Assembly (NCBI GenBank): GCA_963965975.1
Contig: OZ014425.1
Span: 1,997,501 to 2,061,500 of the forward strand
Origin: Xestospongia bergquistia
Lineage: Eukaryota; Porifera; Demospongiae; Haplosclerida; Petrosiidae
Direction: 5' to 3'
DNA: 64,000 nt
Shown here in pieces: positions 12,349-25,299 of the stretch. Numbering within the stretch: the stretch's first letter is position 1; the number at the start of each line of letters is the position of its first letter. The notes beneath the pieces were generated by a model. That model searched no databases. It was not told the origin of the DNA and saw only the letters and a program-made list of their open reading frames with translations. A program made the position numbers and the translations under genes.

Positions 12349-14541
12349 CTAGGCCATAGCTGTACTACTAGCCCAGTAATAAAGATCAGTTGGACAGTTG
12401 TGATAAGCTTGAACTCCTTCCACAATTTGTTGACCATCGAGCATTAATCTTAACGGACAATATTCCATCATAGTGTGCTTATGAGAAGACTCTGATATCG
12501 GATATAGGAATTCAAGAGATACAAGCTTTCTAAGAGCCTAAAAGTATATACAAATCATAATGTCATATATTTTACTCACTTTAAAAATAATTGGTTTACT
12601 GTAGATTTGTACATTATGAGACTGTTTTGAGACAAACTTGTCATACTCTGAAAAGAATAAACAAAATAAGTTGTATTAACACATCAACAGGAAAACAGTT
12701 GTTGGATGATAAGTACTAATTCTTAATAGCAACAACGCATTGTATGTTAAGTAATACAATCAACTATTGTGGATGTGTTAGTTGCATACAATTATTACAA
12801 TAATGTATTTTATTTTTACAAGTATAAGCTTGGAATAATTATATATATATAGACTTGAGTCTTTGAGTCAAATATTAAATGACACTAATCAACTTAAGTA
12901 TTTGTATCTGTTGTACCATCACTAAAACATAGAGTTAAAAACATTGGTACTGGAATGAAATAGTAAGACTGGAAATGCATGCTATTTACTATCATACCCA
13001 AAGAAATATCCAGTTTTTATAAAAGTGATTACAACAGCAGTATCTAACATTACATTTTTTATCCTTTATTCGATTCCTTAATACAATTCCATTATGTTAT
13101 TGTCACTAGTAAGTACCTTGATATATTAGCTCAAAATTAAGGGCATCTTGTTGTAATTCAACCACATGTTTACTTGCAACAAGTAGAGATAATTCTAAGA
13201 TGGAAAGATCTGTTATTAATGTCAGTTTGGAATCATGTGAGTGAGGACAAGCTTGAAAACCCTCTTGAAGAAGTGTAACAGATAATTGTGAGTGTCCTTC
13301 CTGTCCAAGCTTTATTACAGCACCTGCCTATAAAAAATATTAGAAGTCAGTTTATAGCTACTCCATATTCACTAGAAGTGTTTTTAAACTCTGAAGATCA
13401 GAGGAATGCTGAAATTGTTTCTTGAGTAGAGAGAGAACAACTTGATCTCTAGATAAATCCTATATATCAAATTATTACAAGTATTAAATAAATTATCTAT
13501 TTCCATACATCGATGTGTTTGTTCCAGTCTTGACAGTAGGTCAAAGTACCATATTTAAATGTAGATGGTAAGTGAAGTAAGGACTTAAAAATTTTAATAT
13601 AATCTTCAAATTTATAGTTTGGGAACAAATGCAGATGACGATGAGAATAGCGTGACTTAACACGCTTCTCTAATAACTCAGTCACATCCTGTTACATTTG
13701 TTATAGCAGACATGATAGTACAATATGTTATATCCTCACCAATCGACAGGTAAGTCCGATCACTGCCACTGGATTGACAGGACTTTGACATATATCAAAC
13801 AAGTTATATAGAAGGGTTTGATTTTTATGTTGTGTAAATAAGTCAAACTCATCCAAAATAAAAATGACACATTGTTTGTTTTTATTGCCTAACAAAGAAA
13901 GAACAACACATATCACACTATCAAATATTGGGCGGAGGACACCTGATCTCAGTCCTTCTAACATGTAATTGAGAGATGCAGCAAATGACAGCTGTGTAAA
14001 ACAAAGTACTGAATTTGTTTTAGGATAATGACTCACTGAGACTTCATCTCCAAAGTCTGATTCGACATCTAATTGACGAGCTATTTCCAAAAGAGCATGA
14101 TGATCATCTATATGTACAAACCCTATGATTTGTTATATATTTGAGTTTTACTATTGAGACAGCTTGTACCATTCAGATATACTTGTATAAAGTTACTTTT
14201 CTGCTTATTGAATGTTGATAGAGCAGTTTCCAATACCTAGCTTATGTCACTAACAAAATTGATGATTGTAATTTTTATACTAACCCACGATTTCCCAACA
14301 CCCCTTGGACCAATAAGAAGCAGAGAATTGCCCTCTCCATATTGTATGCTTTGTTCTAATAGTTGTGTTACTGTTCTAAAGACAAATGACATGCAGACAT
14401 ACATAAGATTACCATGTACCTCACTGCTTCATTTAAAAAAGAAGGCTTATAATCATATTCATGAATTTGATGACTAAATAACCTCATCCTGAGGAATTGC
14501 TTCACTTCCATCAAAACATCTCCACCATTTATGGTAGCCAT
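12349..14541 (-). CDS. ORC4: Origin recognition complex subunit 4
   Basis: AAA+ subunit of the six-part complex that marks replication origins and loads MCM helicase in the nucleus. The N-terminus is [21 protein letters not shown] Walker A motif GPRGVGKS lies near 14295-14320 and a Walker B ILDEFDLF near 13835-13860. Then comes the ORC4 segment [10 protein letters not shown], followed by [13 protein letters not shown], which corresponds to the ligand-contacting arginine region of the family. The end, [13 protein letters not shown], resembles the vertebrate ORC4 C-terminus. About nine exons are separated mostly by 50-60 bp introns. One intron of about 450 bp (12660-13110) holds nothing I recognise. 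The start is the ATG at 14541, the first in frame after the divergent promoter. Confidence 0.92.
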
Positions 14542-15004
14542 TTTATGATTATTGTCGGCAGGTCATTGTGCGCATGTTCGTCGTGCCATTGTCGCGCGCC
14601 GAGTCGGTAATTTCTCGCACAAGAGTATCAGCATTTCTTGTCCAAAAGTAGCCGGTTAAGCGCTACAGCGAATTTGGTCGTACTGTAAGGACGGTGACAG
14701 CCTCAGTAACTTTCAGGCGCAAGCAGGGCCTTTTGTTGAAGATGGCTGCAAGCAGTGATGCGGGTTGTATTGTTGCGCATTGAATAGTCTTTCTCTCCAG
14801 ATTGTATGCAGGCGTACGGCTGCTGCTTACGCCGCCATAACTCTGTTCAGGCCTCGAGTTGTTGCAGTCTAGTTCTGAGGCGGTGTAAGGAACAGTAGCT
14901 TACAAATCGCTCCTAAAACTTGCTGCTTTGAGCTCGAATTCATACGAGCTTAGGGCGTAAGTAATCCTGCAAGAAGTAGTTGAAGTTCATTGACTGCACA
15001 AACG
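14542..15004. promoter_or_regulatory. Divergent CpG-containing promoter between ORC4 and collagen
   Basis: This 463-bp stretch between two opposed start codons is clearly richer in G, C and CpG than the rest of the window, for example around 14580-14620 and 14800-14860. It contains no gene. An NRF-1-like half site TGCGCATG is at 14569-14576, 28 bp from the ORC4 ATG, and a related TTGCGCAT lies near 14773. It should include both transcription starts and both 5' UTRs. Confidence 0.6.
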
Positions 15005-18000
15005 ATGAAGCTATTATCACTGCTTGTAATAGCATGCACATTATTACTTGCCTTGGGGCAAACACCTGGACCTCCTGGTCCACCTGGACCACCAGGAAAA
15101 TGTCCTTCAACATGTACTGGAGGAGGAGATGTAAGATTGTAGCATTAGTGTATTGTTGGAGCAAAGAATCTTATAATATTATAATAATATGATTATGCAT
15201 AACTATAAGTAGATTATAATTATAGTGACAAATAAAGATGATTTATCTTCTATATTATACTTTTAGCTTAAAGGCATTACAGGCGCACAAGGAGACCCTG
15301 GACCACCTGTAAGTTATATTTTGCAAAGTTCTTGCATTATTTATTACTTAATTTAAATTCAGGGACCTCCAGGTACACAAGGATCAGTAGGACCAACTGG
15401 ACCTCCTGTAAGGGATTGACTACTTTATGATCTTTACATTATCTTTCATAAGGGCCAACAAGGACCAGAAGGTAGACAAGGCCCAGCTGGTTCCAGAGGA
15501 CCTCAGGTAACTACATATTCAAAATTTTGGTGGTGATAACTGACTTTAAATCAATGTCTTTAGGGTCCACAGGGAGCACGTGGTCCTCCTGGATTACCTG
15601 GACAGCGTGGAGGAGATGTATGTTGTTATTATTGCTAACATATTACATTATGCATATTAACAGGGAAGTGATGGTAAAGATGGTCTTCCTGGTGATCCTG
15701 GACCAACTGGACCAGCTGTAAGTGATAAAATATGCTAACAACTATCAATGTTATACTGCAGGGTGGAACTGGGCATCAAGGGCCTCCAGGAGCTCAAGGG
15801 CCAAAAGGACCTACTGTAAGTATAATTTTTTATGTACAATACTGTGACTAATTGTAACATTAGGGAAGTGATGGACGTGATGGTAATGATGGTGCACCTG
15901 GACAACCAGGAGAGAAAGGGCCACAAGGAGATCCTGGACCGTCTGGACCACGTGGATTATCAGTAACTGAGTGGTATACTTTAATATTAGAGTAACTGAA
16001 ACTTACAGGGCGGACCTGGACAAAGAGGTGAAAGAGGTCTACCTGGACCACCTGGAGTTGATGGTCGTGATGGTGCACAAGGACAGAGAGGAGCACAAGG
16101 TCCTCCGGGAAGTATGGGCAAAGATGGAGGCCCTGGTTTGCCAGGACAACATGGTGCTAAAGGACAGAAAGGAGAAAGTGGTGTTACAGGTGCTAATGGA
16201 CTAAAAGGAGACAAAGGAGATAAAGGGGATGATGGAGATGATGGAAGACCTGGATCTGCTGGTGAAAAGGGAAGTCGTGGTGATGTGGGTCCATCTGGAC
16301 AAACTGTAAGGGCTGCAAAATTAAGTGAAGCATCTACTGTATTAAATTATACAGGGACCTCCTGGATTACAAGGACTTGGTGGTGTACCTGGACCAGCAG
16401 GACCATCTGGACCTACAGGACCAGCTGGGCCTCCTGGAGGTATTGGTGATGCTGGTCCACAAGGACAATCTGGTATTGTGCTTTGTGAATAATTAACATC
16501 ACCAATGATTATAATCTTATTTAGGACCACCTGGAAATGATGGTGATCCAGGTGTCCAAGGACAACCAGGGTTACCAGGCCCTCCAGGTCTGAATGGATC
16601 ACCAGGAAAACGTGGTCGAATAGGTTTAAGAGGAGAACGTGGAGTAGAAGGACCTTCAGGTTCTCGAGTAAGCTGACTTTCTATACATATTGTCTATTTA
16701 GAACAAACAACTTTAATAGGGATTCCCTGGAGTTAGAGGGGCAAATGGTCTTAATGGATTGCCTGGCAAAGATGGTGAAAGAGGTCTTCCTGGTGAACCT
16801 GGAGCAAGAGGTGCTCCTGGCTCTAGAGTATGTCATTCCTATTGCTTTATTATTATGTTCATAATTTTAAAGGGAGCACAAGGACAAGTAGGTCCACATG
16901 GACCTCCTGGTGAGTCTGGTCGTAATGGTGCTGATGGGCAACCAGGCACACCTGGTCAAGTTGGATTACCTGGAAGTGATGGTAATAATGGGCAACCTGG
17001 TCTGCCTGGACCACAAGGAGATCGTGGTGTTCAAGGTTTGCCTGGTCCGCAAGGACCTTCAGGATCATCAGTAAGAAATACCTTGATAAAGCTATTGATT
17101 TACATATTATATAGGGTCCTCCTGGTGATCGAGGAGCAAAAGGAGATAAAGGCTCTGCAGGAGATCCAGTAAGTTTTTGAAAAATGTGAAAATTCAAAGT
17201 CAGTTACAATTTTAGGGTAAAAATGGGCAAGATGGTGGACCTGGTACTAAAGGACAAGCAGGACCTTCAGTGAGGAAACTAGAATGAAAATTCATAAACA
17301 ATTTGATTATCTTCCAGGGACCAAAAGGAGATAAGGGTGACTCTGGAGACCTTGGACATCCTGGAATTCCAGTAGGATTAATTATATACTTGCACAATTT
17401 GAGAAAATTGTATGTAGGGACCTCATGGACCAGCTGGACAACCTGGTGTTCCAGGACCACCTGGAACAGGTGGAGGTCAAGGAGAAAAAGGAGATGAAGG
17501 TCCAAAAGGTGATCCAGGTGATCCAGGAACCCGAGGTCCTGGTGGAGATAAAGGAGAGAAAGTAAAGGATTATAATAATAAGTTGTATAATATTGAATAA
17601 CTAATAGGGAGGTAAAGGCGATGGTGGAGGAAAAGGAGATGATGGACCTCCTGGACCTGCTGTATGTCGTATTTCATTTTATTACCTTCATATTGATTAA
17701 TGATCAGGGCAAAGATGGTAATCCTGGAACAGATGGACCTCCAGGTATTCCTGGACCTCAAGGACCAAGGGGACCACAAGGACCACCAGGAGATTCAGGA
17801 GATCGTGGCCCTAGAGTAATGACATATCGTTGTTAAACTAACTGTTTTCATTGCAATTTAGGGAGAACAAGGCCTTCCAGGACCTGCTGGACCTATTGGA
17901 GAGCCTGGACCAACAGGAGGTGCTGGACCGCCAGGTCAAGATGGTCCACGTGGAGAAAAAGGACCAAAGGTAAAATAAATATTGCATCTCCAACATATCT

Positions 18001-20806
18001 CACATTTTTATTTAATAGGGAGATGATGGTAAAGATGGTGACAAAGGAGATCAAGGAGAGCCTGGACCTCGTGTATGTTGTTATTGTCATTGATTTATTG
18101 GGCCATTGGTTTATATTGTAATAGGGTCAACCAGGACGAGCTGGTGGTTCTGGTTTACAAGGACTTCCTGGTACTCAAGGACCAGGTGGACCTGAAGGTC
18201 CTAAAGGTGACAAAGGAGACCCAGGATCACCTGGAGAGGATGGACGTAATGGAAATGATGGACCTCAAGGACCAAAAGTATAAGTCATTTTTAAAATCTT
18301 CACTGCCTTGAGTCATGATCATCTTTAGGGTGCCAAAGGAGATGGTGGTAGTGATGGAGACAAAGGAGACAAGGGTGATCCTGGAGCTTCAGGACCTCAA
18401 GGACGTCAAGGTCTGAATGGTGCCACTGGTCAACCTGGAGTTGCGGTAAGTGAGTTTAGAGAATGTATGGGCTAGCAATATATCAACAGGAAAGACTATT
18501 ACCAACCAAATAACCTGCATTTAATTTTTAGGGACCTAGTGGACCAAAAGGACAAAAAGGAGAGCGTGGGCCTACTGGAAGAGATGGTGGACCTGGAGGT
18601 AAAGGAGACAGAGGATCACAAGGACCACCAGGATCAAATGGACCTCCTGGAGGCCAGGGAGAGAAAGGAGAAGTTGGGCCTGAAGGAGGACGAGGAGTTA
18701 GTGGACCACCTGGACCTCCTGGTTTACCTGGCCATGATGGATTACCTGGTGGTCCTGGAGCACCTGGTGGTGCTGGGCCTAAAGGACCTCGAGGTCCCGA
18801 GGGAGACCAGGGTCCACAAGGTCCTCGTGGTACTCCTGGAACAAAGGGTGTCAAGGTAATTGTGCTGGAATTATTAATAAATTCATATATGAATTATGTA
18901 GGGTGATAAAGGAGACCCTGGATTAAATGGCCCACCTGGAAATGATGGAGCTAACGTAAGATCCATATTAATGTTTTGTAGCATCAAAGTTTTGTGTACT
19001 AGGGGTTACCTGGTCGAGATGGCAAAGATGGAGTTCCAGGTGCTAATGGACATCAAGTAAGATTACTTCTAAATATAGAATTGATAACCTTATTATGCTT
19101 TATTCAGGGAGATGTTGGCCCACCTGGACCACCTGGACCTGGAGGACCTGCTGGATTACCTGTAAGTCATATCATTTGCTTGAATTAGCTTTTGATACAT
19201 TTCACAGGGTGCTTCAGGCGCTGCTGGATCTCCTGGACCACAAGGAGCTACGGGAAGAGATGTAAGGCAGTTTCCTTTGTTATTTTTCAGACACCAGTTT
19301 GTTTTGTAGGGAGAAAAGGGATCCAAAGGAGATAAAGGTGGCAAAGGAGAAAAAGGAGAAACAGGAGAACGAGGAGGTTCAGGACAAAAAGGAGAACGAG
19401 GTGTACAAGGAGCAAAGGTAATATTATCATGTGCAATTTGATCCTACTACCAGCAATATGCTGTTTAGGGAGATAAAGGCTGGCCTGGTCAACAAGGTAT
19501 CCGAGGATCTCCAGGAGAACAGGGTCCACCTGGTCCACCTGGTCCACAAGGCCCTGCTGGTGCTAGAGGCCAGCAAGTAAGGCTTATCTCTTTCTTTTAA
19601 GTCAGTATGAAATTGTTATGTCTAGGGACACCAAGGTCCTTCAGGACCACCTGGAGACCCTGGCCAAGTTGGAGCAGTTGGTCCATCTGGACCTCCTGGT
19701 CACCCAGGACAAGATGTAATTATATTGTATCAGTTGATTTAATGTGTTGAAATTGATACATTAGGGTGATACTGGTATGATGGGTCTTCGAGGACCTCCT
19801 GGACCACCTGGATCTCCTGTAAGCAAAGACCTTCTATACAATATCATTATATTAATAAATGTAGGGAAAGCCTGGTGTATGCACAGGTTGTCAAGTACAT
19901 GCTACTCCTGGAGGCAAAACAACATACTATATTGGGCAAGGAATTAGCCCTAAAGGCACTGTTGAAGTGGAATTGCCCAAATATGGTTCTCTTGAACAGC
20001 CTTCTATTTCGTGCCATGATCTCTCAATGGAAGTTGACATTAAACCAAGTAAGCCTAATATAAAACATATTTAATGCATTAACATACCATTAGATACCAC
20101 TTACTACATTGATCCTAATGGTGGCAGCAACCGTGATGCTCTTGAAGTCATCTGTCGCAAGTTTGAGCAATATCCTGGATGGCATACTTGTATACCAGCC
20201 ACTACAAGTGTAATGGTAAGTGATCACTCAAATGAATTACAGTATTAACTGTTATTAGGAATTCACTGGAGAAGAGTGTAAGCAAAATCGTAAAGAAACA
20301 AAGAGTTTAGTTGCTTGCAAGGTAAATAGAAGACAGCAATTGTATAACATTTGTTAACTTTCATTTATTGTAGTATGCTAAGGCCTTTGCATATGGTCAA
20401 GAAGGCAGAGCTAGGAACCAACTTAAAGCTTTAGCTGCATACAGCAGTTATGCTTTCCAGACAGTAAAAACTAGTTGTAGTCGATCTAGTCAACCTATCA
20501 GAATGCATGGCTGGAATGGCCAAGAACTCTCTGTTAAAGATTACACATGGAACATTGACTATTCACTCACTGTTAACATGGATTGTGAGGTAAACCTATA
20601 GCTAAGATTAGGACCTTATTTCTATGAACTTATTAACACAACAGCATTTACTACTTTTTATCATTATCTAGAACTCTGGCAACAGTAACAGTTATACCAT
20701 TCATACAAGATTGCCACATGCACTACCAGTGACTGACTTAGATGTGAACTCTCCAGCAGGAGATGACTCATTGATGATCAGTCTAGGAGAGGTTTGCTTT
20801 TCATAA
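15005..20806 (+). CDS. Fibrillar collagen alpha chain
   Basis: Secreted structural collagen that forms extracellular fibrils. The signal peptide is [18 protein letters not shown], followed directly by a short GPP stretch with two cysteines (CPSTC). A long Gly-X-Y helix follows, spread over some 35 short exons that mostly start with a glycine codon. Exon sizes read from the splice sites at the 5' end are 42, 45, 54, 54, 54, 54, 99 and 297 bp (15267-15308, 15363-15407, 15453-15506, 15564-15617, 15664-15717, 15762-15815, 15864-15962, 16009-16305), the classic 54-bp pattern. The fibrillar C-propeptide (COLFI) begins near 19866 ([12 protein letters not shown]) and ends at 20806, with motifs [16 protein letters not shown] and [16 protein letters not shown]. 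No VWC or TSPN module is seen at the N-terminus. ORFs on the other strand here are shadows of the glycine-rich repeats. Confidence 0.93.
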
Positions 20807-21204
20807 TATGTTCCTTCATATTATTACCCGAAACAACTCGGACTAGTGGTAGTATTGTACACGCATGTATTCTTGTCTTCATCATTTAAGTAGATTATTT
20901 AGAATTTGTCGTCGTTATTCACAACACCATGATGTTATGTAAACATTGGATTGTTCCACTGCTTACAGAGTATCACATTATAACTTAATTCTTCTAGTTA
21001 ACATACCTATTTGTGTGTGTGTACTATGAGTGTTTTCTTGTGTTCTTAGTACATGTATAATACATGTACTCTATTATATGCCAAGTACAAGAGCAATGTA
21101 ATTTTTGTTATTCACTCTTTTGTTGTCTTTTCTTTTTCATTTGTATTATCTTCAAATTTTATTTTCTTTGTAAAAATGTTGATGTTAATAAGTCTTTAAC
21201 AAAT
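20807..21204. other. Convergent spacer between collagen and TMUB-like gene
   Basis: Holds the 3' UTRs of two genes that end towards each other. It is AT-rich with runs of T near 21105-21175. No coding signal seen. Confidence 0.5.
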
Positions 21205-22478
21205 TTAAGACAACCTTGATCTATATGCAAGAAAAACAAAACCTATTGACAAAAGAAACAGCAAAAATTTAGTAGGGAAAGTGAACAGTTGTGGCCACAA
21301 CAACAAGCTAATCCAGAATATTCCTAACATAACACTAAACAGTGGAATGAAAAGAACAGATATGTCCAGTACTGGTTCATTTTGAGTCAATGTTGGGTTT
21401 GTACCCTGAGTCAAACTAATGTGTACATGAATGGATGTGTCATTCTGTATACCCATTTCAGCTAACGTGTGTCCTGTATTATCTAATACACGCCCTTGAT
21501 ATATAAAACGCACTCTTCGTCCCAATGAGGTTTCATTGCTCAAGTATTGGCTAAAATAATAACAAGAAGAAAAGATGTTTATAATGCATATTAATTGTAA
21601 TTGTAGATTGTTTTGAAGGAAATACTAGGTAGGGGCTTAGCTAAAACTGGAGAGTTTGCAAAGTTGTACTACAGACAAAGACTAGTATTGTCATTCATTT
21701 TATTTAACTAATATAATGACAGACGGATTGTATTGAAAACCTAATAGTTGGAAGGGTATGTTTAATTATTAAAGAGGTTAAATAGTCTGAGAGCTTTGAC
21801 ACAAAACTCCTTTAGTGTCAGAAGTATAACATAGTCAATTCAATAGTAATTGATATCAGGTACAGTTAAAGATTGAAAGACAAAAAGTACTTTATTGTGT
21901 AGATTAGATTAACATATTGGAGACAAGTTACATGTGAGCCCCACCCATAACCACAAATTTATAAGATGGCATTCCCAAATATTTTATTCCTGTCAATGTA
22001 CCTTTGAATATGTTGTAAAGTAGTACTTTCTGGTACTGTAATAGTACGTGTTGTCCTCTCCATCACAAGCCTCAACCTCAATAGTGTACTATCTTCAGTC
22101 ACATCCTCATCCAATACAGATGTAGTTATTCTTTGACGAGGACTGTTAATCTCTTGATTATTTTCATCATTAGAGTTATCAGTTATAATTGGTTCATCAT
22201 TAAGTCTATGACGTGGCTCTGTGGACAGGATTGATCTATTCACAATCAGATACTCAAATTAAGTCATTTTGTTTGGGTTTAGAATTTAGAGATTCTGTAT
22301 AAAATTATGTTATTGTATGTATATATAACTTATGATAGGACATCAATTGATCTATAAACTAACCTTGGGATCTCCTTGATCTCATCGACAGAAAACAAAA
22401 AACAACTAAAGAAATGAAAAGGAAAGCTACAAACAAAACAACTTCGTCGCCAATACCGGGTATCAATGTTTCTTCCAT
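21205..22478 (-). CDS. Transmembrane and ubiquitin-like domain protein (TMUB1/2-like)
   Basis: Membrane protein of the ER-associated degradation or shuttling type. Three exons, 22364-22478, 22002-22218 and 21205-21550, join in frame to 225 residues, close to vertebrate TMUB1/2 length. Order: a short luminal start (MEETLIPGIG), an N-terminal membrane helix (VVLFVAFLFISLVVFCFL), an acidic polar linker, a ubiquitin-like fold split between exons 2 and 3 (LLRLRLVMERTTRTITVP, then RRVRFIYQGRVLDNTGHTL), and two hydrophobic segments at the end (ISVLFIPLFSVMLGIF and KFLLFLLSIGFVFLAY). Hydrophobic N-terminus, then ubiquitin-like, then paired C-terminal helices is the TMUB layout. A decayed copy lies at about 26010-27200. 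The next gene upstream is a glycosyltransferase pseudogene starting only 79 bp away. Confidence 0.87.
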
Positions 22479-22556
22479 GTTGATTCGTTTAATAATAATT
22501 ATAATAATTATTAGAATTATCCCCCCTCCTAATTTCCTTTGGTTTACTATTAAGAA

Positions 22557-23480
22557 CTATAACGTTCTATTTCGTTTAGTGATATTACAAATATTTCTAT
22601 ATTCTTCAATTAAAGACATCTTTTTCTTCTTGTGGTCTTTAATATCAACTTCAAGAAAATATTGATGAACACAATACATCAGTTCAGGCCTTTTAAAGCT
22701 GTAATAAGGTATTTTATATTTTCATCATATTGAGCTTTGTAGAATATATCTCCCTGGCTGTAGTCATTGTAAAAATACTTGGATACCTGGATAGGAAAAA
22801 TAGATTAGAATGTCAGCATTTCTTTACAGGTACAAGTTTACCTCATAAGATCTAGTACATTGTACTCTAACATGCGGAAATACATTTCCCATCATTTTGT
22901 GTCTCAATGTCTTCTTCCTAGCAATCTTTAAGATGAGGTGTAAGTTTAAATAGGAGTTCCAGACTAAGAACGATATCTGTACTTCCAGTACAAAAAGTAA
23001 AAAGTGTGAGTCTTTGGGGCTCCAATGTATAGATCTGATGTAGGATCTAGTTTGGTGAGTAACTTCAATAACCTTGGTACTCATCACCTACTATCTTGAT
23101 GTAAATGTGATTCATATACTGCAACACTGGGAAAGTTTTGTGATGTTCAAATACACTAATAAATGGTAGGTTAGCTTCTGCCAAATTCTGTATGAATATT
23201 ATTGTCGACAAAGTATTCCAACTTGACTTCTTCCCAATCCCAAATACTATGTACTGGTTGAATACTTTTTTAATTGTTTAAAATTACACCAATATAAAGT
23301 GTTTTATGAACAGTCAACTCTTGTCTTAAATATCTTGGATGATTCTCACCTTCAATTTGATATAAAAGGTGTCTTCTTTGATAAGGCTGAGAAACCACTT
23401 GTGTTGTAATGAAAATACTTGAAAGTAGTCCAAGAGTTATGCCAATAACTAAAATTACAGGATGTTGCTGTACTAGCAGT
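22557..23480 (-). pseudogene. Chondroitin-synthase-like glycosyltransferase pseudogene (copy A1)
   Basis: Nucleotide sequence runs parallel to the open gene at 28309-29323, from the same 3' end (stop at 22557-22559) to its membrane anchor. It is broken by small deletions. About ten bases are missing in the last exon near 22697 (gcctttta then aagctgtaata). Bases are lost near 22880-22890 and around 23085-23105, where the metal-binding region should be. No usable start remains: the sequence corresponding to the start region near 23480 has diverged. The intron position next to 22846 is kept. I read it as a dead member of the tandem cluster. Confidence 0.8.
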
Positions 23481-24044
23481 TATCTTTGAGTGAGTCTAAT
23501 CTATAAACATACAATTCCATGCCCAAAATGGATGAATGATTTATATAATAATTATATATTTAATACTTGGCAGTTGAGGGATTCTGTTACATAGCTGCTA
23601 TAATTATAAGATCAATATATTCCTTGATCTACAGTACTGAGAAAAGTCATTCTAAGTAAGGAAAGTATTGCACTACATAAATAGATCACATTCTCAATCA
23701 CATATCACATACCTAATAAATTATTAAAATATTCTGCCTCAAAGCTCACATTGAAACATAACTCAGACTTGAGCCATTTATGCCTTCAAGCTAATTTACA
23801 TATCACAACTGAATTGTCCATAAGTCACTACAAACATATTGTAATTTAACACTTCTATCATCATTAGTTGATTTCCTTTTGTCAAGAATGTTATAAGTAT
23901 GATTACAAGTTGTACTACAACATTACTTACTAGTTGACTTCCTACTTATAACTATGTTTATAGGCTGGAATATTTAGCACAATTTAATGAAAAAATATAA
24001 TGATTAAAATAATGACAAAGAAATTAACATATAGATAAAAGAAG
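23481..24044. repeat. Duplicated intergenic spacer, copy 1
   Basis: No gene seen. Blocks such as ctacagtactgagaaaagtc (23630) and acttctatcatcattagttg (23850) recur in the same order in the spacer at 29340-29860. The stretch is therefore part of the duplicated unit. Confidence 0.65.
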
Positions 24045-25183
24045 TTATGGAAAGGCTCTCTTTCTTTTTGTCTTTGTTTGAATTCTCTCTAACTCTGCTT
24101 TAAGAATACCTGAATTTGTTTCACTATTTTTAACCTCTAGCTCCAAAAAAAATTGATGAACTCTGTACATCATTTCAGTTGACTTGTAAGGATGACTAGT
24201 TAATAAAGACTTAAATCCTTTGTTCCTATATATGCGAGGACTCTTATATACTTCACCATTTGAGTAATCCACATGAAAATATGTATGCATCTAAAAAACA
24301 AGATTATAAGTTATGAAGTTAAATGGACACTCACCTCGTGTGCCCAAGTACATTGTATTCCTAATTTTCGACTAATACATCGACCTATTTCAACATCTTC
24401 TATCTTAGTAATACAAACATTCTTTAAACAATCATCTAATATTGGTCCGAGTTTACGTAAAAGGGCTTGACTGAAAATAACTCCAGAACCTCCCATACAA
24501 AAGTTTTCATGTTCGTAGAGTTTAATGATGTCTACATCTTCTTTAATTCCCAATCCTGGGGAGCCAATGTAAAGGTCTTGGTTGTAATCAAGAGTAGAGA
24601 GAAATTCAATCATTTGTGGTACCCTGACATAGACGTCATCATCAGCTCTCATAAACCATTTAAAATCATTAATATGATGGTCATATATATATCTTAACAT
24701 ACGGAAAGCTTTAATGATGGGAGGGTAGACATCTTCAACTTTTCGTAATTTGACAATAGGTAAAGGAGACTGGACAGTGGTATTTTCTGCTGTAAAGTAT
24801 TCAATTTTAGGTGCATAATGACCCCATGTATCATGAACTGTTGTAGCACGTGTTTTAATAAATTTGGCAGCTGTCATCACACCTATATATAAAGATTTAG
24901 GAACGTGTAGTTCATCTTTCAGATACTTCTTTCTAACAATACGCTTGTCAATTTTATGTGGGTCTTTTCGATAATGATGAGACGAGGGTTTAAGACCTTT
25001 GTTTATTGTATTGACAATTCTTTTGTCATGATTTGATGGATGACTTACAAATTGTACATCTTTGATCAACAACTCTTTAGAATTATGTCTGGAAACATTT
25101 GAGGTCAATAGTTGAGCAATAAAAAGACCACCTAGAATACCTATGAACAAAGTTAACACTGTCTTCAATGAATATGACCCCAT
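24045..25183 (-). CDS. Chondroitin-synthase-like (Fringe/GT31 domain) glycosyltransferase, copy B1
   Basis: Predicted Golgi type II membrane glycosyltransferase. Two exons, 24335-25183 and 24045-24290, join in frame to 364 residues. A membrane anchor at about residues 5-27 (LTLFIGILGGLFIAQLL) is followed by a basic stem. The catalytic half matches the N-terminal domain of CHSY1/CHSY3: SLYIGVMTAAKFIKTRA, the metal motif FMRADDDVYVRVP, the ENFCMGGSGVIFS loop and EDVEIGRCISRK. After the exon-2 helix EMMYRVHQFF the protein stops at KRAFP, where full-length chondroitin synthases continue into a second (GalNAc transferase) domain. The acceptor sugar is unknown. I took the ATG at 25183 because the open frame further upstream starts with TTG. 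Copy B2 at 29864-31002 is a near duplicate. Confidence 0.86.
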
Positions 25184-25299
25184 ATTTTCGAACAAGAAGA
25201 GGTTGGGACCTGTGGGCGGAAACTAAAGTTATTAATTAAAATTATTAATAAAACCGCACTGAACCGACTATTTTTTATAATGAAAGAAAGAATGTCAAT
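25184..25299. other. Spacer upstream of copy B1
   Basis: Short AT-rich sequence that should contain the B1 promoter. No known motif stands out. Confidence 0.35.

Noticed and set aside
15860-19547. Many open frames on the minus strand inside the collagen gene, rich in Pro, Gly or Leu
   Set aside because: They mirror the regular GGN-CCN codons of the Gly-X-Y repeat and show no splice structure or domain of their own.
25184-25195. Longer N-terminus for glycosyltransferase copy B1 (and likewise for B2, C2 and the LOTUS gene)
   Set aside because: The extra residues start at a TTG codon; the first ATG is slightly downstream in each case.
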